Of a DNA stretch of 64,000 nt, positions 46,893 to 55,519 are shown piece after piece. The stretch lies in assembly GCF_029960785.1 (NCBI RefSeq), contig NZ_JASBQE010000018.1, positions 62,001 through 126,000 of the forward strand. Reading direction: 5' to 3'. The position numbers and the translations under genes are program-made. Every line of letters begins with the position of its first letter. Within the stretch, counting starts at the first letter, position 1. The notes beneath the pieces are model-generated. The model did not search any database. It was given only the letters and a program-made list of their open reading frames with translations, and was not told the origin of the DNA. The DNA comes from Polyangium sp. 15x6. GTDB taxonomy: Bacteria > Myxococcota_A > Polyangia > Polyangiales > Polyangiaceae.

Positions 46893-47821
46893 CCGACGCC
46901 GCGCCTCCGCCCGTCCTCCACGCCGAGGACGCTCGCATCACGATCGACGACGTCGTCGCGATCGACCGCCTCACGGTCCGCGCGCGCGGCGAGCGCATCC
47001 TCTGCACCGGCGAGGCCGAGGCGCTCTTCGCCGCGCTCACGACCGTCCCGCTCCGCTCGCGCGCGCCCTCGCACGACGACGCGGCCATGCCGGGCGAAGC
47101 TTCGATCACCGCGGGCACCTTGCACGTCGCCGGCCTCGACGTCGCCACGCGCGCGCACCTCGACGTCGCGGGCATCGCCCCGCTCGACCCGCCTTTGCCC
47201 AAGGGCATGACCGCGCACGACTACGTCACCTGGAGCGCGCGCCTCGCCGGTTTCTCTCCCCGCGCGGCGCGTGACCTCGCCGCCTCCGCACTCGAGCGCG
47301 TCGGCCTCTCGTCTTTCCTGCGCCGCCCGATCGACGCCTTCGAGCGCCCGCCGCGCCGCGCGCTCGTCCTCGCGCACGCGCTCGTCGCCGATCCTGCGAT
47401 TCTCATCCTCGAAGCGCCGCTCGCCGGCCTCGACGGCCCGGCGGCGGGGTTCGTCATGAACGCCCTCGCGCGCGCGACCGACGGCCGCGGCGCCATTCTC
47501 TCGGCCGAGCGCCTCGATCCGGGCACGCCGGAGGGCGACCTTGCGCGCGGGGCGACCGACGTCCTCGTCTTCGCGGGCGGCGCGCTCGTGCTCGAAGGCG
47601 CGCCCGAGGCTCTTTTTGCGGGCGTCCGCGTCTATGGCGTCACGATCCGCGGGAACCCGGGGCCCTTCCGCGAAGAATTGCTGGCGCGCGGAATCGAGGT
47701 CACCGGGGGGCCATTACGGATGAGCGTACGGCTTTCCCCGGATGCCTCGACGAAAGACATCGTCGCGGCGGCGAGCAAGGCGCGGGCGCCGCTCGTGGAG
47801 ATGTTCCCGATCGTGGGCTAA
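46889..47821 (+). CDS. Degenerate ABC-transporter ATPase-like protein
   Basis: 310 residues from GTG 46889, overlapping the SppA stop as GTGA. Overall order follows an ABC ATPase: an ARITIDDVVAIDRLTVRARGE start, a region MTAHDYVTWSARLAGF and a Walker-B-like ILILEAPLAGLDGPA near 172-186 followed by a D-loop. However the Walker A site, normally GxxGxGKST, reads CTGEAEALF, and the LSGGQ signature is replaced by FERPPRRA; the Walker B catalytic Glu is replaced by Ala, although an Asp/Glu remains nearby. It is therefore unlikely to hydrolyse ATP. It may be a regulatory subunit or a decaying paralogue. A 27-base gap separates it from the NACHT gene. Confidence 0.7.
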   Translation: MTDAAPPPVLHAEDARITIDDVVAIDRLTVRARGERILCTGEAEALFAALTTVPLRSRAPSHDDAAMPGEASITAGTLHVAGLDVATRAHLDVAGIAPLDPPLPKGMTAHDYVTWSARLAGFSPRAARDLAASALERVGLSSFLRRPIDAFERPPRRALVLAHALVADPAILILEAPLAGLDGPAAGFVMNALARATDGRGAILSAERLDPGTPEGDLARGATDVLVFAGGALVLEGAPEALFAGVRVYGVTIRGNPGPFREELLARGIEVTGGPLRMSVRLSPDASTKDIVAAASKARAPLVEMFPIVG

Positions 47822-47848
47822 GATCTGCCCTCGGGGGAGGGTGGATCC

Positions 47849-50800
47849 ATGGATCGGGACGATGTAGCGCTTTTTGCGGGCACGCTGCCGGGGGCATCGG
47901 CGTCCGAGGAGCTTTCGCCGCTCGTGGAGCGGCTCTTGCCTGGGAACGAGGGCGCGCGGGAGCTCGAGGTCCTCTCCGACGAGCTCGTCCAGGCCTGGGC
48001 GCAGCGGGAGGGGTTCGACCCCCAGGCCCATTACATCGTCAAGGCGCACCCCACCCATTCCGACGTTTATTCCGTGTCGCTCTACGAGGTCGAGGCCATT
48101 CGCCACTGGTCGACGCCCGAGCTCGTCAAGCTCCTCCGCCTCGTCCCCGCCCTCTTCGCCCGGTATTACCCCGAATCTCCCGAGGCCCGCGCCCTCCTCC
48201 CTGGCTACGATGGATTCGACTTCCACGCCTTCGCGCGCCTTTATCGCGACAAAGTCGCCCGCGACTTCGAGCACGTCAGCCTGCTCGGTTTTCCCCCGGA
48301 CGCGCTCCGGCAAAAAGACGCCCGCGGCGACATTCGCCTCGCCGATCTCTTCGTGCCCACGCGGTTCATCACCGACGATCGCGACCAGAAAAAGCCCACG
48401 CTCGCGCAGCTCCTCGATCGTGGCCGTTCGGCCCTCATCCTCGGCGATCCGGGCATGGGCAAGACCACGCTCCTCGCGTTCCTCTCGCTTTTGCATTCGG
48501 ATCCCAGTGTCACCCTCGAAGGTCACCGCGCCTCGCCCCGGCGTGTTCCTTTTTTCGTTTCCTTGCGCGAATATGCCGCCGAATCGCACAAAACCGAGCT
48601 TTCCCTGGTCGACTTCCTGACTGCGCGTGCCCGCTCGGACCATTCCCTCCCGAATGCCCACGCCGCGTTTTTCGATGCCACCTTGCGCATGGGCGAGGCC
48701 ATCGTCCTGCTCGACGGCCTCGACGAAGTCGGCTCTTCCACCACCCGGAGTCGCGTCGCCAAGGCCGTCCGCGAATTCCGCGCCGCCTACCCCCGTTGCC
48801 CCGTCTGGGTCACCTCCCGCATTCACGGCTACACCGCCGACATCGCGCTCCCTCGCAACGAATTCGAGCACCTCCGGATCGGACCGCTCGCCGACGAGGA
48901 CATCGACCATTTCATCAAGCGCTGGTACCGCGTCCAGATCCCGGACAACGATCGCCGTCGCGAAGAACAACAAAACTCCCTCCGCCGCGCCGTCTTCCGC
49001 ACCTCGCAGGTCCGCGCCCTCGCCACGAACCCGCTCCTCCTCACGCTGATGGCCTTCGTCCACCGCTTCCTCGGCCATTTGCCCCAGGAGCGCGGCGAGC
49101 TCTACGAAAAATGCGTCGACATGCTCCTCCGCACCTGGCTCGATGCCAAGGAGCGCCCGGAAAAACACGCCTTCGAGCGCCGCGCCCTCCCCACGGAGCT
49201 GCCGCGCGCGTACCTGGAAAAACTCGCCCTCCACGTCCAATCCCGTGCGCTCAGCGACCCCTACGGCGTCCGCGGCCTCTTCTCCCGCGACGACGCCCTC
49301 GATTTCCTCACCCAGCTCCACCGCGAGCGCGCCGAGGACGAGGAGCGCGACCTCTCCCACGAGATCGCCCACGCCGAAATGCGCGATTTCATCGATTTCG
49401 CTTGCGACCGCGTCGGCCTGCTCGTCGACCGCGGCGGCGGCAAGCTCTCCTTTTTGCACCTCACGCTCCAGGAATACCTCGCCGCGTATGCCGGCAGCTT
49501 CGACGTCGACCACGAGGACGAGGGCCGGTTCGTCCGGGAACACCTCGGCGACGGCGCCTGGGAAGAGGTGCTCCTCCTCCGGTGGTACGTCCTCGCGAGG
49601 AAACGCGGCGAACGCCGCCGCAAGCTCGTCCGCGACCTCCTCGGCGAAATCGTCGACGAGCTGACCAAGACGCCCGAGCATCCGGGCTGGCTCACCCTCG
49701 GCCGCGCCATTCGTGACGGCCTCGTCTCCCGCGAGCGCGACCGGCGCGTCATTCTCTCCGTCATCCTCTCCCGCTGGGCCCAAAAGCCCGCCTTCTCGGG
49801 CGACATCTTCCTCGTCCTCGACGACATCTGCGAGTTCGGCGATTCCGATCTCCGGAGCGAGCTCCGCGCCGCCTGCGCCGACCTCCAGGAAAAAGGGTCC
49901 GCCGCGGAAGCCCTCGCCGCCCTCCACCTCGAAGGCAAGCTCCTCGGCGACCTCCCCGGCGCGGCCGATCGCATTCGCGCCCGCCTCGACCTCGCCGAGC
50001 TCTTGCCCGACCTCGTGGTGTTCCGCGACGAACCCGCGCTCGGCACCATCCTCGACGAACGTTCCACCGTGGACCATTGGGCCACGGCGCTCACCGCGCT
50101 CGGCGGCACGGCCGTTTATCGCACCACGCTCGGCTGGCTCACCGGCCTCTCCGAGGCCCCCGTCCCCTCCGAGGCCCCGTTCCTCGGCGCCGCGCGCTGG
50201 CTCCGCGACCGCATTCGCTCCGAGATCGGCTCCCGCCTCGCCTACACCGAGCATTACCCCGAGCGCGTCCATTTCCTCCTGCAATCGCCCTACGGCTGGC
50301 GTCTCTCCGACTGGACCCATACCCTCACGTCGCCGCTCGCCTTCCGCAAGATCCCGCAGCCCCTCTCGGCGCTCCCGCAGCCCGCGCCGATCACCACGAC
50401 CCTCCGCCACCCGAAGCTCGCCCGCGACCGCATGGGCGACGCCGACCTCGTCGAGGTCCCCATCATCGAGCGAATGGTCCGATTCAACCAGGACGCGCTC
50501 GCCGCCTTCCCCCAGGGCGAGCCCATTCCCGAGGACGCCGTCCACCGCATCGCCACGGCGTTCGTCCGGAGCGTCGTTCGCACGTTCGCCTGGAGTTTTC
50601 CGCGCTCCTTCACCGGCAACCCGAAACCCACGTTCGTCCGCGAATTCGTCCAGTCCCTCGGCCGCGACCTCCGCAGCGACATTCTCCGCTCCTTCGGCCG
50701 CGCGTTCGCGCAGAACTTCGTGCGTGATTTCTTCCGCACGCTCGGCCGCGCCTTCCTGCGCTCCTTCGGCCCGACCCTCGGCCGCGACTTCGTGCGCGAC

Positions 50801-52519
50801 CTCGTCCCCGCGCCCGAGCGCCGCCGTTATGCCTCGCTCCTCGGAGACGCGGACGCATCGGCCGACGCGCTCGACTGGGAAGCCCGCTGGGATCAAGCCC
50901 TCGGCGAGGAGGCGCACGTCGCCCGCGTGATCGAGCAGGACGATTTCTGGTGGCTCATCTACATCCACCGCCCGAGGCTCGGCATTCACGCCGAGGCCCG
51001 CCCGCCGAATTTGACGTTCGACCTGAAAAACCCGCTCGCCCTGCCCGTGCTCCTCGCCGACGTGGGCACCCTCGCGGCGAACGAGTGGCTCTTTGCCTTG
51101 AGCCGGCACCTCCACGTCCACCCGTCCGATGAAAAATCCTCGGACGAGGCCTGGGAGACGTGGCTCGATCAGAACCCCGTCGATGCTTTCTGGGTCGCAT
51201 TCGCCTGGGACGAGCACGCCAAGCTCATTCGCCGGCACCACGGCCGCCTCGACGGCCCGCTCGGCGCGCTCGCCCTCGCTCACGCCGATTACGCGTCCCT
51301 CATGACGGGCTTCGACCTCGTGGCCACCTGTCCCACGTGGAAATCGTTGCTCGACGAAGCCGGCCCCGAAAAGGTCGCCGCCCTCCGCGTCCTCGGAGCC
51401 ACGCCCGCGCCTGCCGCCGCGTCCGCGCCTGCGCCCGCTGCCGCTTCCGCTCCCGCAACCGCCTCCGTCTCCGCCTCCGCTCCCGCGCCCGAAGCCGCGC
51501 CGCTCTTCACGTGGCTCCACCTCTCCGACCTGCATTTTGGCCTCCCGGGCGCCGGCGACCGCCACAACCAATCGCAGATCCTCTCGATCCTCCGCGACGA
51601 TCTCGCAGACCTCACCGGGAAAAACCTCCCGCGCCCCGACGCCATCCTCGTCACCGGCGACATCGCCTGGAGCGGCAAGCCCGATCAATACGCCGAAGCC
51701 TCGAAATGGCTGCTCGACGTCGCCCAGCGCCTCGGCCTCGCCAAGGACCGCATCTTCGTCGTCCCCGGCAACCACGACGTCGACCGCGGCATCGACGCCG
51801 ATCGCAATGTAAAGCGCCTCCTCCGCGGACTCCGCGGCGGCGACGACGACCTCGACGACGCCCTCGAAAACCCCGACGACCTCGACCTCCTCCGCCGCCG
51901 CCAGGCCGCCTACCTCGATTTCGCCGCCGCCTTCGCCCCCGCCTGCCGTGACCTTTTCTGGTCGAGCACCGAGACCACCCGCGAAGGTTTGTCCCTACGA
52001 CTCATTGGCGCCAACACCTCGCTCCTCGCCGCCGGCGACGACGACGCCCGCAAGTTACGCCTCGGCCAGCGCCAGCGCGCGCTCCTCAATGACGCCGCCC
52101 GCGAGCGCGAACTCGTCCTCGTCCTCGGCCATCACCCGCTCGAAGACGATTGGCTCGCCGAGCAGCGCGACCTCGCTCGATTCCTCGGCAGCCGCGCCCA
52201 CGCCTATCTCGCCGGCCACGTCCACGACGCCAAGAGCGAGCGCATCGTCACGGGCGGCGGCGCCGACGCGCTCCGCATCATCGCGGGCGCGGTTTATGGC
52301 GGACGCGAGCGCGACATCCCCCACGGCCACGCTTACAGCGTCACGTCCATCCACCGCGCCCCGAGCGGCGCCGTCCTCCGCGTCCACCCGCGCCGTTTTT
52401 CCTTCAAGAACTACGACTTCCGGCAGGACATCGACAGCACGGACGAGGGCCGCTCCTATGCCGAGCACCCGCTCGCCCGATTGTCGCTCCCCCCCGCGGG
52501 CGGGCGCTTCGTCCGTTGA
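47849..52519 (+). CDS. NACHT (STAND) NTPase fused to C-terminal metallophosphoesterase
   Basis: 1556 residues, ATG 47849 behind GGGGGAGGGTGG. An N-terminal region of about 190 residues has no recognised fold. The NACHT NTPase follows: Walker A GDPGMGKT at 199-206, Walker B VLLDGLDE at 286-293, sensor-like WVTSRIHGY near 328, and the winged/helical part with LSFLHLTLQEYLAAY near 530-546, typical of NACHT. A long helical region (about 560-1180), with an Arg/Phe repeat at 904-988, probably senses the ligand. An Ala/Pro/Ser linker (about 1190-1217) leads to a calcineurin-like phosphoesterase with all five metal motifs: SDLHF near 1226, GDIAW, PGNHDVD, GHHPL and AGHVHD. Likely a STAND immune protein with a nuclease or phosphatase effector. 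Confidence 0.9.
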   Translation: MDRDDVALFAGTLPGASASEELSPLVERLLPGNEGARELEVLSDELVQAWAQREGFDPQAHYIVKAHPTHSDVYSVSLYEVEAIRHWSTPELVKLLRLVPALFARYYPESPEARALLPGYDGFDFHAFARLYRDKVARDFEHVSLLGFPPDALRQKDARGDIRLADLFVPTRFITDDRDQKKPTLAQLLDRGRSALILGDPGMGKTTLLAFLSLLHSDPSVTLEGHRASPRRVPFFVSLREYAAESHKTELSLVDFLTARARSDHSLPNAHAAFFDATLRMGEAIVLLDGLDEVGSSTTRSRVAKAVREFRAAYPRCPVWVTSRIHGYTADIALPRNEFEHLRIGPLADEDIDHFIKRWYRVQIPDNDRRREEQQNSLRRAVFRTSQVRALATNPLLLTLMAFVHRFLGHLPQERGELYEKCVDMLLRTWLDAKERPEKHAFERRALPTELPRAYLEKLALHVQSRALSDPYGVRGLFSRDDALDFLTQLHRERAEDEERDLSHEIAHAEMRDFIDFACDRVGLLVDRGGGKLSFLHLTLQEYLAAYAGSFDVDHEDEGRFVREHLGDGAWEEVLLLRWYVLARKRGERRRKLVRDLLGEIVDELTKTPEHPGWLTLGRAIRDGLVSRERDRRVILSVILSRWAQKPAFSGDIFLVLDDICEFGDSDLRSELRAACADLQEKGSAAEALAALHLEGKLLGDLPGAADRIRARLDLAELLPDLVVFRDEPALGTILDERSTVDHWATALTALGGTAVYRTTLGWLTGLSEAPVPSEAPFLGAARWLRDRIRSEIGSRLAYTEHYPERVHFLLQSPYGWRLSDWTHTLTSPLAFRKIPQPLSALPQPAPITTTLRHPKLARDRMGDADLVEVPIIERMVRFNQDALAAFPQGEPIPEDAVHRIATAFVRSVVRTFAWSFPRSFTGNPKPTFVREFVQSLGRDLRSDILRSFGRAFAQNFVRDFFRTLGRAFLRSFGPTLGRDFVRDLVPAPERRRYASLLGDADASADALDWEARWDQALGEEAHVARVIEQDDFWWLIYIHRPRLGIHAEARPPNLTFDLKNPLALPVLLADVGTLAANEWLFALSRHLHVHPSDEKSSDEAWETWLDQNPVDAFWVAFAWDEHAKLIRRHHGRLDGPLGALALAHADYASLMTGFDLVATCPTWKSLLDEAGPEKVAALRVLGATPAPAAASAPAPAAASAPATASVSASAPAPEAAPLFTWLHLSDLHFGLPGAGDRHNQSQILSILRDDLADLTGKNLPRPDAILVTGDIAWSGKPDQYAEASKWLLDVAQRLGLAKDRIFVVPGNHDVDRGIDADRNVKRLLRGLRGGDDDLDDALENPDDLDLLRRRQAAYLDFAAAFAPACRDLFWSSTETTREGLSLRLIGANTSLLAAGDDDARKLRLGQRQRALLNDAARERELVLVLGHHPLEDDWLAEQRDLARFLGSRAHAYLAGHVHDAKSERIVTGGGADALRIIAGAVYGGRERDIPHGHAYSVTSIHRAPSGAVLRVHPRRFSFKNYDFRQDIDSTDEGRSYAEHPLARLSLPPAGGRFVR
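50560..50812 (+). repeat. Arg/Phe-rich repeats inside the NACHT protein
   Basis: Encodes residues about 904-988 of the NACHT protein. Short amphipathic units recur every 7-11 residues: FVREFVQSLGRDL, ILRSFGRAFAQNF, VRDFFRTLGRAFL, RSFGPTLGRDFV. They share the pattern (F/L)-R-x-(F/L)-x-G-R-x-(F/L). Reading frame and composition differ from the flanking helical region, so this looks like a repeat expansion producing a basic, amphipathic surface. Confidence 0.6.
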
Positions 52520-52631
52520 GCCCCTTGATCCGGAGGAGCAGCCCCAGGCTCTTGCCCTTGCCCGTGAGCGTCAGCTTCTCCTTGTCCTCCCTGGTCGCGA
52601 TCTCCACGTTTGGCAGCGTGAAAGCCGGCAC
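52519..52631 (-). pseudogene. Possible gene remnant opposite the NACHT stop
   Basis: On the minus strand, GTG 52631 opens a frame reading [20 protein letters not shown], then TLTGKGKSLGLLLRIKGLNG, with nearly all third codon positions G or C, as in genuine genes here. It has no stop where the homology-like part ends and continues antisense into the NACHT gene, so a C-terminus is probably missing. No ribosome site is seen. It may be the relic of a gene cut off when the NACHT gene was placed here, or chance. Confidence 0.2.
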
Positions 52632-52742
52632 AGGAGGCCGAGGAGGTTCACAACGCACTGGTGTCCGGGACGCGGACGCTTTACACACAAAGCGAATCTT
52701 CTCCTGGCTTGCCGAGGCCAACGATCGTAAGCGACGGTCCGG

Positions 52743-54320
52743 ATGACGCTCAAGGAGAACATCGGGAAGGACCACCTGCGCTACGACGCGGCCGCCGGGC
52801 TGGTCGTCTTTCTGGTCGCGCTTCCGCTCTGCCTCGGCATCGCGCTCGCGTCCGGCGCGCCGCTGCTCGCCGGCCTCGTCGCGGGCGTCGTCGGCGGCAT
52901 CGTCGTCGGCTTCCTCTCGGGCTCGGACGTCAGCGTGAGCGGCCCGGCCGCGGGCCTCACGGTCATCGTCGCGACCGCGATTCACTCGCTCGGCTATCAG
53001 GCCTTCCTCGCCGCCGTCATCGTCGGCGGCGTCCTGCAGATCGCCTTCGGCTCCCTCCGCCTCGGCGCGATCGCCGACTACGTCCCGACGGCCGTCATCA
53101 AAGGCATGCTCGCGGCGATCGGCATCGTCATCGTCCTGAAGCAGATCCCGCACGCCCTCGGCCGGGACCTCGACTTCGAGCTGGACATGAGCTTCATCGA
53201 GCCCGACGGCAAGGAGAACACCCTCTCCGCCATCGTGAGGTCGCTGCTCAGCGCGAGCGGCGGCGCCGTGGTCATCTCGCTCGTCTCGCTCTTCATCCTG
53301 CTCACCTGGGACAAACTCGTCGTCCCGCGCGCAAAAATCTTCAAGCTCATTCCCGCGCCGCTCGTCGTCGTCGTCGTGGGCACCCTGATCAACGAGGCGT
53401 TTCGCCTCGGCACGAACGGGTATCACCTGAAGGGCGAGGACGGGCACCTGGTCTCGCTCCCGATCCTCCGCTCGCCCACGGACATCGTCGGCGAGCTGCC
53501 GCGCCCGCTCTGGGCCGCCTTCAAGGATCAACGCGTCTACATCACGGGCGTGACCCTCGCCGCGGTCGCGAGCCTCGAATCGCTCCTCGCCCTCGAAGCC
53601 GGGCAAAGGCTCGACCCGTTCAAGCGGATCGCCCTGCCGAACCGCGAGCTCATCGCGCAGGGCCTCGGCAACATCACCTCGGGCCTGCTCGGCGGCTTGC
53701 CCGTCACGTCCGTCGTCGTCCGCACGAGCGCGAACGTCTATGCCGGAGGCCGCACGCGCTGGTCGACGATCTTCCACGCCTTCCTCTTGCTCGCGGCGGT
53801 CCTCTTCCTCGGCCGCGTGCTCAATCACGTCCCGCTCGCCGCGCTCGCCGCGATCCTCATCGTCATCGGCTCGAAGCTCGCGCCGCGGTCGCTCTTCCAG
53901 CAGATGTGGCGCGAGGGCCTCGGCGCGTTCGTGCCGTTCACCGTGACGATCCTGGCGATCGTCTTCACGGATCTGCTGAAGGGCGTCCTCATCGGCCTCG
54001 CGATCGGCGTCTTCTTCGTCATCCGCACGAACTCGCACGCGGCGATGATCGTGGTCTCGCAGGACAACTACGCGCTGCTCCGCTTCAACAAGGACATCAG
54101 CTTCGTGCACAAGGCCGAGCTCAAGGAGAAGCTCGCGGCGATCCCCGAGGGCACGACGCTCATCGTCGACGGCACGCGCGCCCTGCACATCGATCGCGAC
54201 GCGTTCGAGGTGCTCGACGATTTCGTCGAAAACGCGAAGTTCAAGGACATCAAGGTCGAATTCAAGAACCTGCGTGGAAAGCGCCCCGACGGGGAGCTCG
54301 TGGCGGAGAGGGAATCCTGA
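52743..54320 (+). CDS. SulP-family anion transporter (probably bicarbonate)
   Basis: 525 residues with about 11 transmembrane segments in the first 430 ([52 protein letters not shown] and others) and a C-terminal STAS-type domain from about 440 ([25 protein letters not shown]). The N-terminal [11 protein letters not shown] and [13 protein letters not shown] segments are SulP signatures. The gene runs directly into a carbonic anhydrase gene (TGATG overlap), which strongly favours bicarbonate as the substrate, as in the BicA-type SulP transporters. The upstream 223 bases (52520-52742) should hold the promoter, but no clear boxes are visible. Confidence 0.92.
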   Translation: MTLKENIGKDHLRYDAAAGLVVFLVALPLCLGIALASGAPLLAGLVAGVVGGIVVGFLSGSDVSVSGPAAGLTVIVATAIHSLGYQAFLAAVIVGGVLQIAFGSLRLGAIADYVPTAVIKGMLAAIGIVIVLKQIPHALGRDLDFELDMSFIEPDGKENTLSAIVRSLLSASGGAVVISLVSLFILLTWDKLVVPRAKIFKLIPAPLVVVVVGTLINEAFRLGTNGYHLKGEDGHLVSLPILRSPTDIVGELPRPLWAAFKDQRVYITGVTLAAVASLESLLALEAGQRLDPFKRIALPNRELIAQGLGNITSGLLGGLPVTSVVVRTSANVYAGGRTRWSTIFHAFLLLAAVLFLGRVLNHVPLAALAAILIVIGSKLAPRSLFQQMWREGLGAFVPFTVTILAIVFTDLLKGVLIGLAIGVFFVIRTNSHAAMIVVSQDNYALLRFNKDISFVHKAELKEKLAAIPEGTTLIVDGTRALHIDRDAFEVLDDFVENAKFKDIKVEFKNLRGKRPDGELVAERES

Positions 54321-54970
54321 TGGACGCGTACAAGAAGCTCCTGCTCAGCAACAAGGCCTGGGTCGCCGAGAAGCTCGCCATTCGCGCCGATTACTTCGAG
54401 CGCACGGCGACGACCCAGACGCCCGCCTACCTGTGGATCGGCTGCTCCGACAGCCGCGTCCCCGCCGAGTCCGTCACCAGCACCGAGCCGGGCGAGCTCT
54501 TCGTGCACAGGAACATCGCGAACCTCGTCGTCCACACCGACCTCAACATGCTCTCGGTGCTCCAGTACGCGGTCGAGGTGCTCGAGGTGAAGCACATCAT
54601 CGTCTGCGGCCATTATGGTTGCGGCGGCGTCCGCAACGCGATGACGAACCGCTCCTTCGGCCTCATCGACAAGTGGCTGCGCCACATCAAGGACGTCTAT
54701 CGCGCGCATCGCCGCGACCTCGAGACCCTCGCCGACAACGACAAGCGCCTCGACCGCCTGGTCGAGTTCAACGTCGCCGAGCAGGTGCAGAACCTCGCCG
54801 AGACGAGCATCGTCCAGCATGCCTGGGCGCTCCACAACCGCCCCACGCTGCACGGCTGGGTCTACGATCTCCGCACCGGCTTCCTCAAAGAGCACGCGCT
54901 CATGAAGCCCGGCACCCCGCTCGAAGACATTTACCGCTTCGATTTCGACGACGTGCCCTCGAAGCATTGA
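54320..54970 (+). CDS. can: Beta-carbonic anhydrase
   Basis: 216 residues. Zinc ligands and active-site residues are those of beta-class enzymes: C42, D44 and R46 in GCSDSRVP, then H98 and C101 in CGHYGCGG. The enzyme interconverts CO2 and bicarbonate in the cytoplasm. Its ATG overlaps the SulP stop by one base, so production of transporter and enzyme is coupled. This pairing suggests bicarbonate supply for carboxylation reactions or pH control. A hairpin follows the stop codon. Confidence 0.96.
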   Translation: MDAYKKLLLSNKAWVAEKLAIRADYFERTATTQTPAYLWIGCSDSRVPAESVTSTEPGELFVHRNIANLVVHTDLNMLSVLQYAVEVLEVKHIIVCGHYGCGGVRNAMTNRSFGLIDKWLRHIKDVYRAHRRDLETLADNDKRLDRLVEFNVAEQVQNLAETSIVQHAWALHNRPTLHGWVYDLRTGFLKEHALMKPGTPLEDIYRFDFDDVPSKH

Positions 54971-55010
54971 CGTCGTCCCCCGAGGGGCGGGGCATGGCCA
55001 TTTCCAGCCA

Positions 55011-55036
55011 CCCGATGGCCGCCTGCGGCCATCGGG
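55011..55036 (+). terminator. Hairpin after the SulP-carbonic anhydrase operon
   Basis: A perfect 11-bp stem, CCCGATGGCCG (55011-55021) and CGGCCATCGGG (55026-55036), with a CCTG loop, 40 bases after the carbonic anhydrase stop. Flanking sequences CGAGGGGCGGGGC (54981-54993) and GCCCCGCCTCG (55036-55046) could extend it imperfectly. There is no T-tract, so intrinsic termination is likely but not certain. Confidence 0.6.
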
Positions 55037-55066
55037 CCCCGCCTCGCGCGTGCTCTACTCGCTCGC

Positions 55067-55519
55067 ATGAGCTCCGAGCACCCGCCTTCGTCCACGACCT
55101 GGGTCGCGGGCAAGGCGCTTTGTATCTTCTCGGCCTTCACGTACGGCCTCCTCACGGCGTTGATCGACGTCCTCGATCCGCACCACCTCCGCAATCCCGG
55201 TTGGCCGGGGCATGCGCGGTTTCACCTGTTATGGCTCATCAGCGGCGGAGCCCTGGGCGCGCTCGTCTCCGTGTACCTCTTCTGGACCGCCACCCCGCGT
55301 TCCCTCTCGCGCATCCGGACGGGCGCCCTCCTCGGGTCCCTCCACATCGGTGGATTCTTCCTGGCCGCCCTCTTCAAGAACGCGGCGGGCGCTGAATTCG
55401 ACGCCGATGGCCGGGTCCTCTTCGGCTTCCTCCCGCCGGCCATGCTGCACCTGATGATCTCCGCGGCGCTGCTCTTCGTCGGCGTCTCGCTTTGCCACAA
55501 GAAAGGGGCTGCGACATGA
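55067..55519 (+). CDS. Small four-helix membrane protein, unknown
   Basis: 150 residues with four predicted membrane segments: WVAGKALCIFSAFTYGLLTALI, FHLLWLISGGALGALVSVYLF, GALLGSLHIGGFFLAALF, and LHLMISAALLFVGVSLC. A polar loop (FKNAAGAEFDADGRVLFG) and histidines (HHLRN, HARFH) are visible. Some DUF6640-type proteins have this look, but I cannot be sure. The stop overlaps the monooxygenase start (ATGA), so the pair is translationally coupled and may function together, for instance in quinone or aromatic metabolism. Confidence 0.8.
   Translation: MSSEHPPSSTTWVAGKALCIFSAFTYGLLTALIDVLDPHHLRNPGWPGHARFHLLWLISGGALGALVSVYLFWTATPRSLSRIRTGALLGSLHIGGFFLAALFKNAAGAEFDADGRVLFGFLPPAMLHLMISAALLFVGVSLCHKKGAAT

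Noticed and set aside
47714-51775. Minus-strand frame of 1353 codons opposite the NACHT gene
   Set aside because: Composition is a mirror of the coding strand in a GC-rich genome (runs of EVAEEGAERA), no ribosome site and no domains; the plus-strand frame carries all motifs.
52404-54188. Long minus-strand frame opposite the SulP gene
   Set aside because: Poor composition, no start signal; only a short part at 52519-52631 has any protein-like character and is reported separately.
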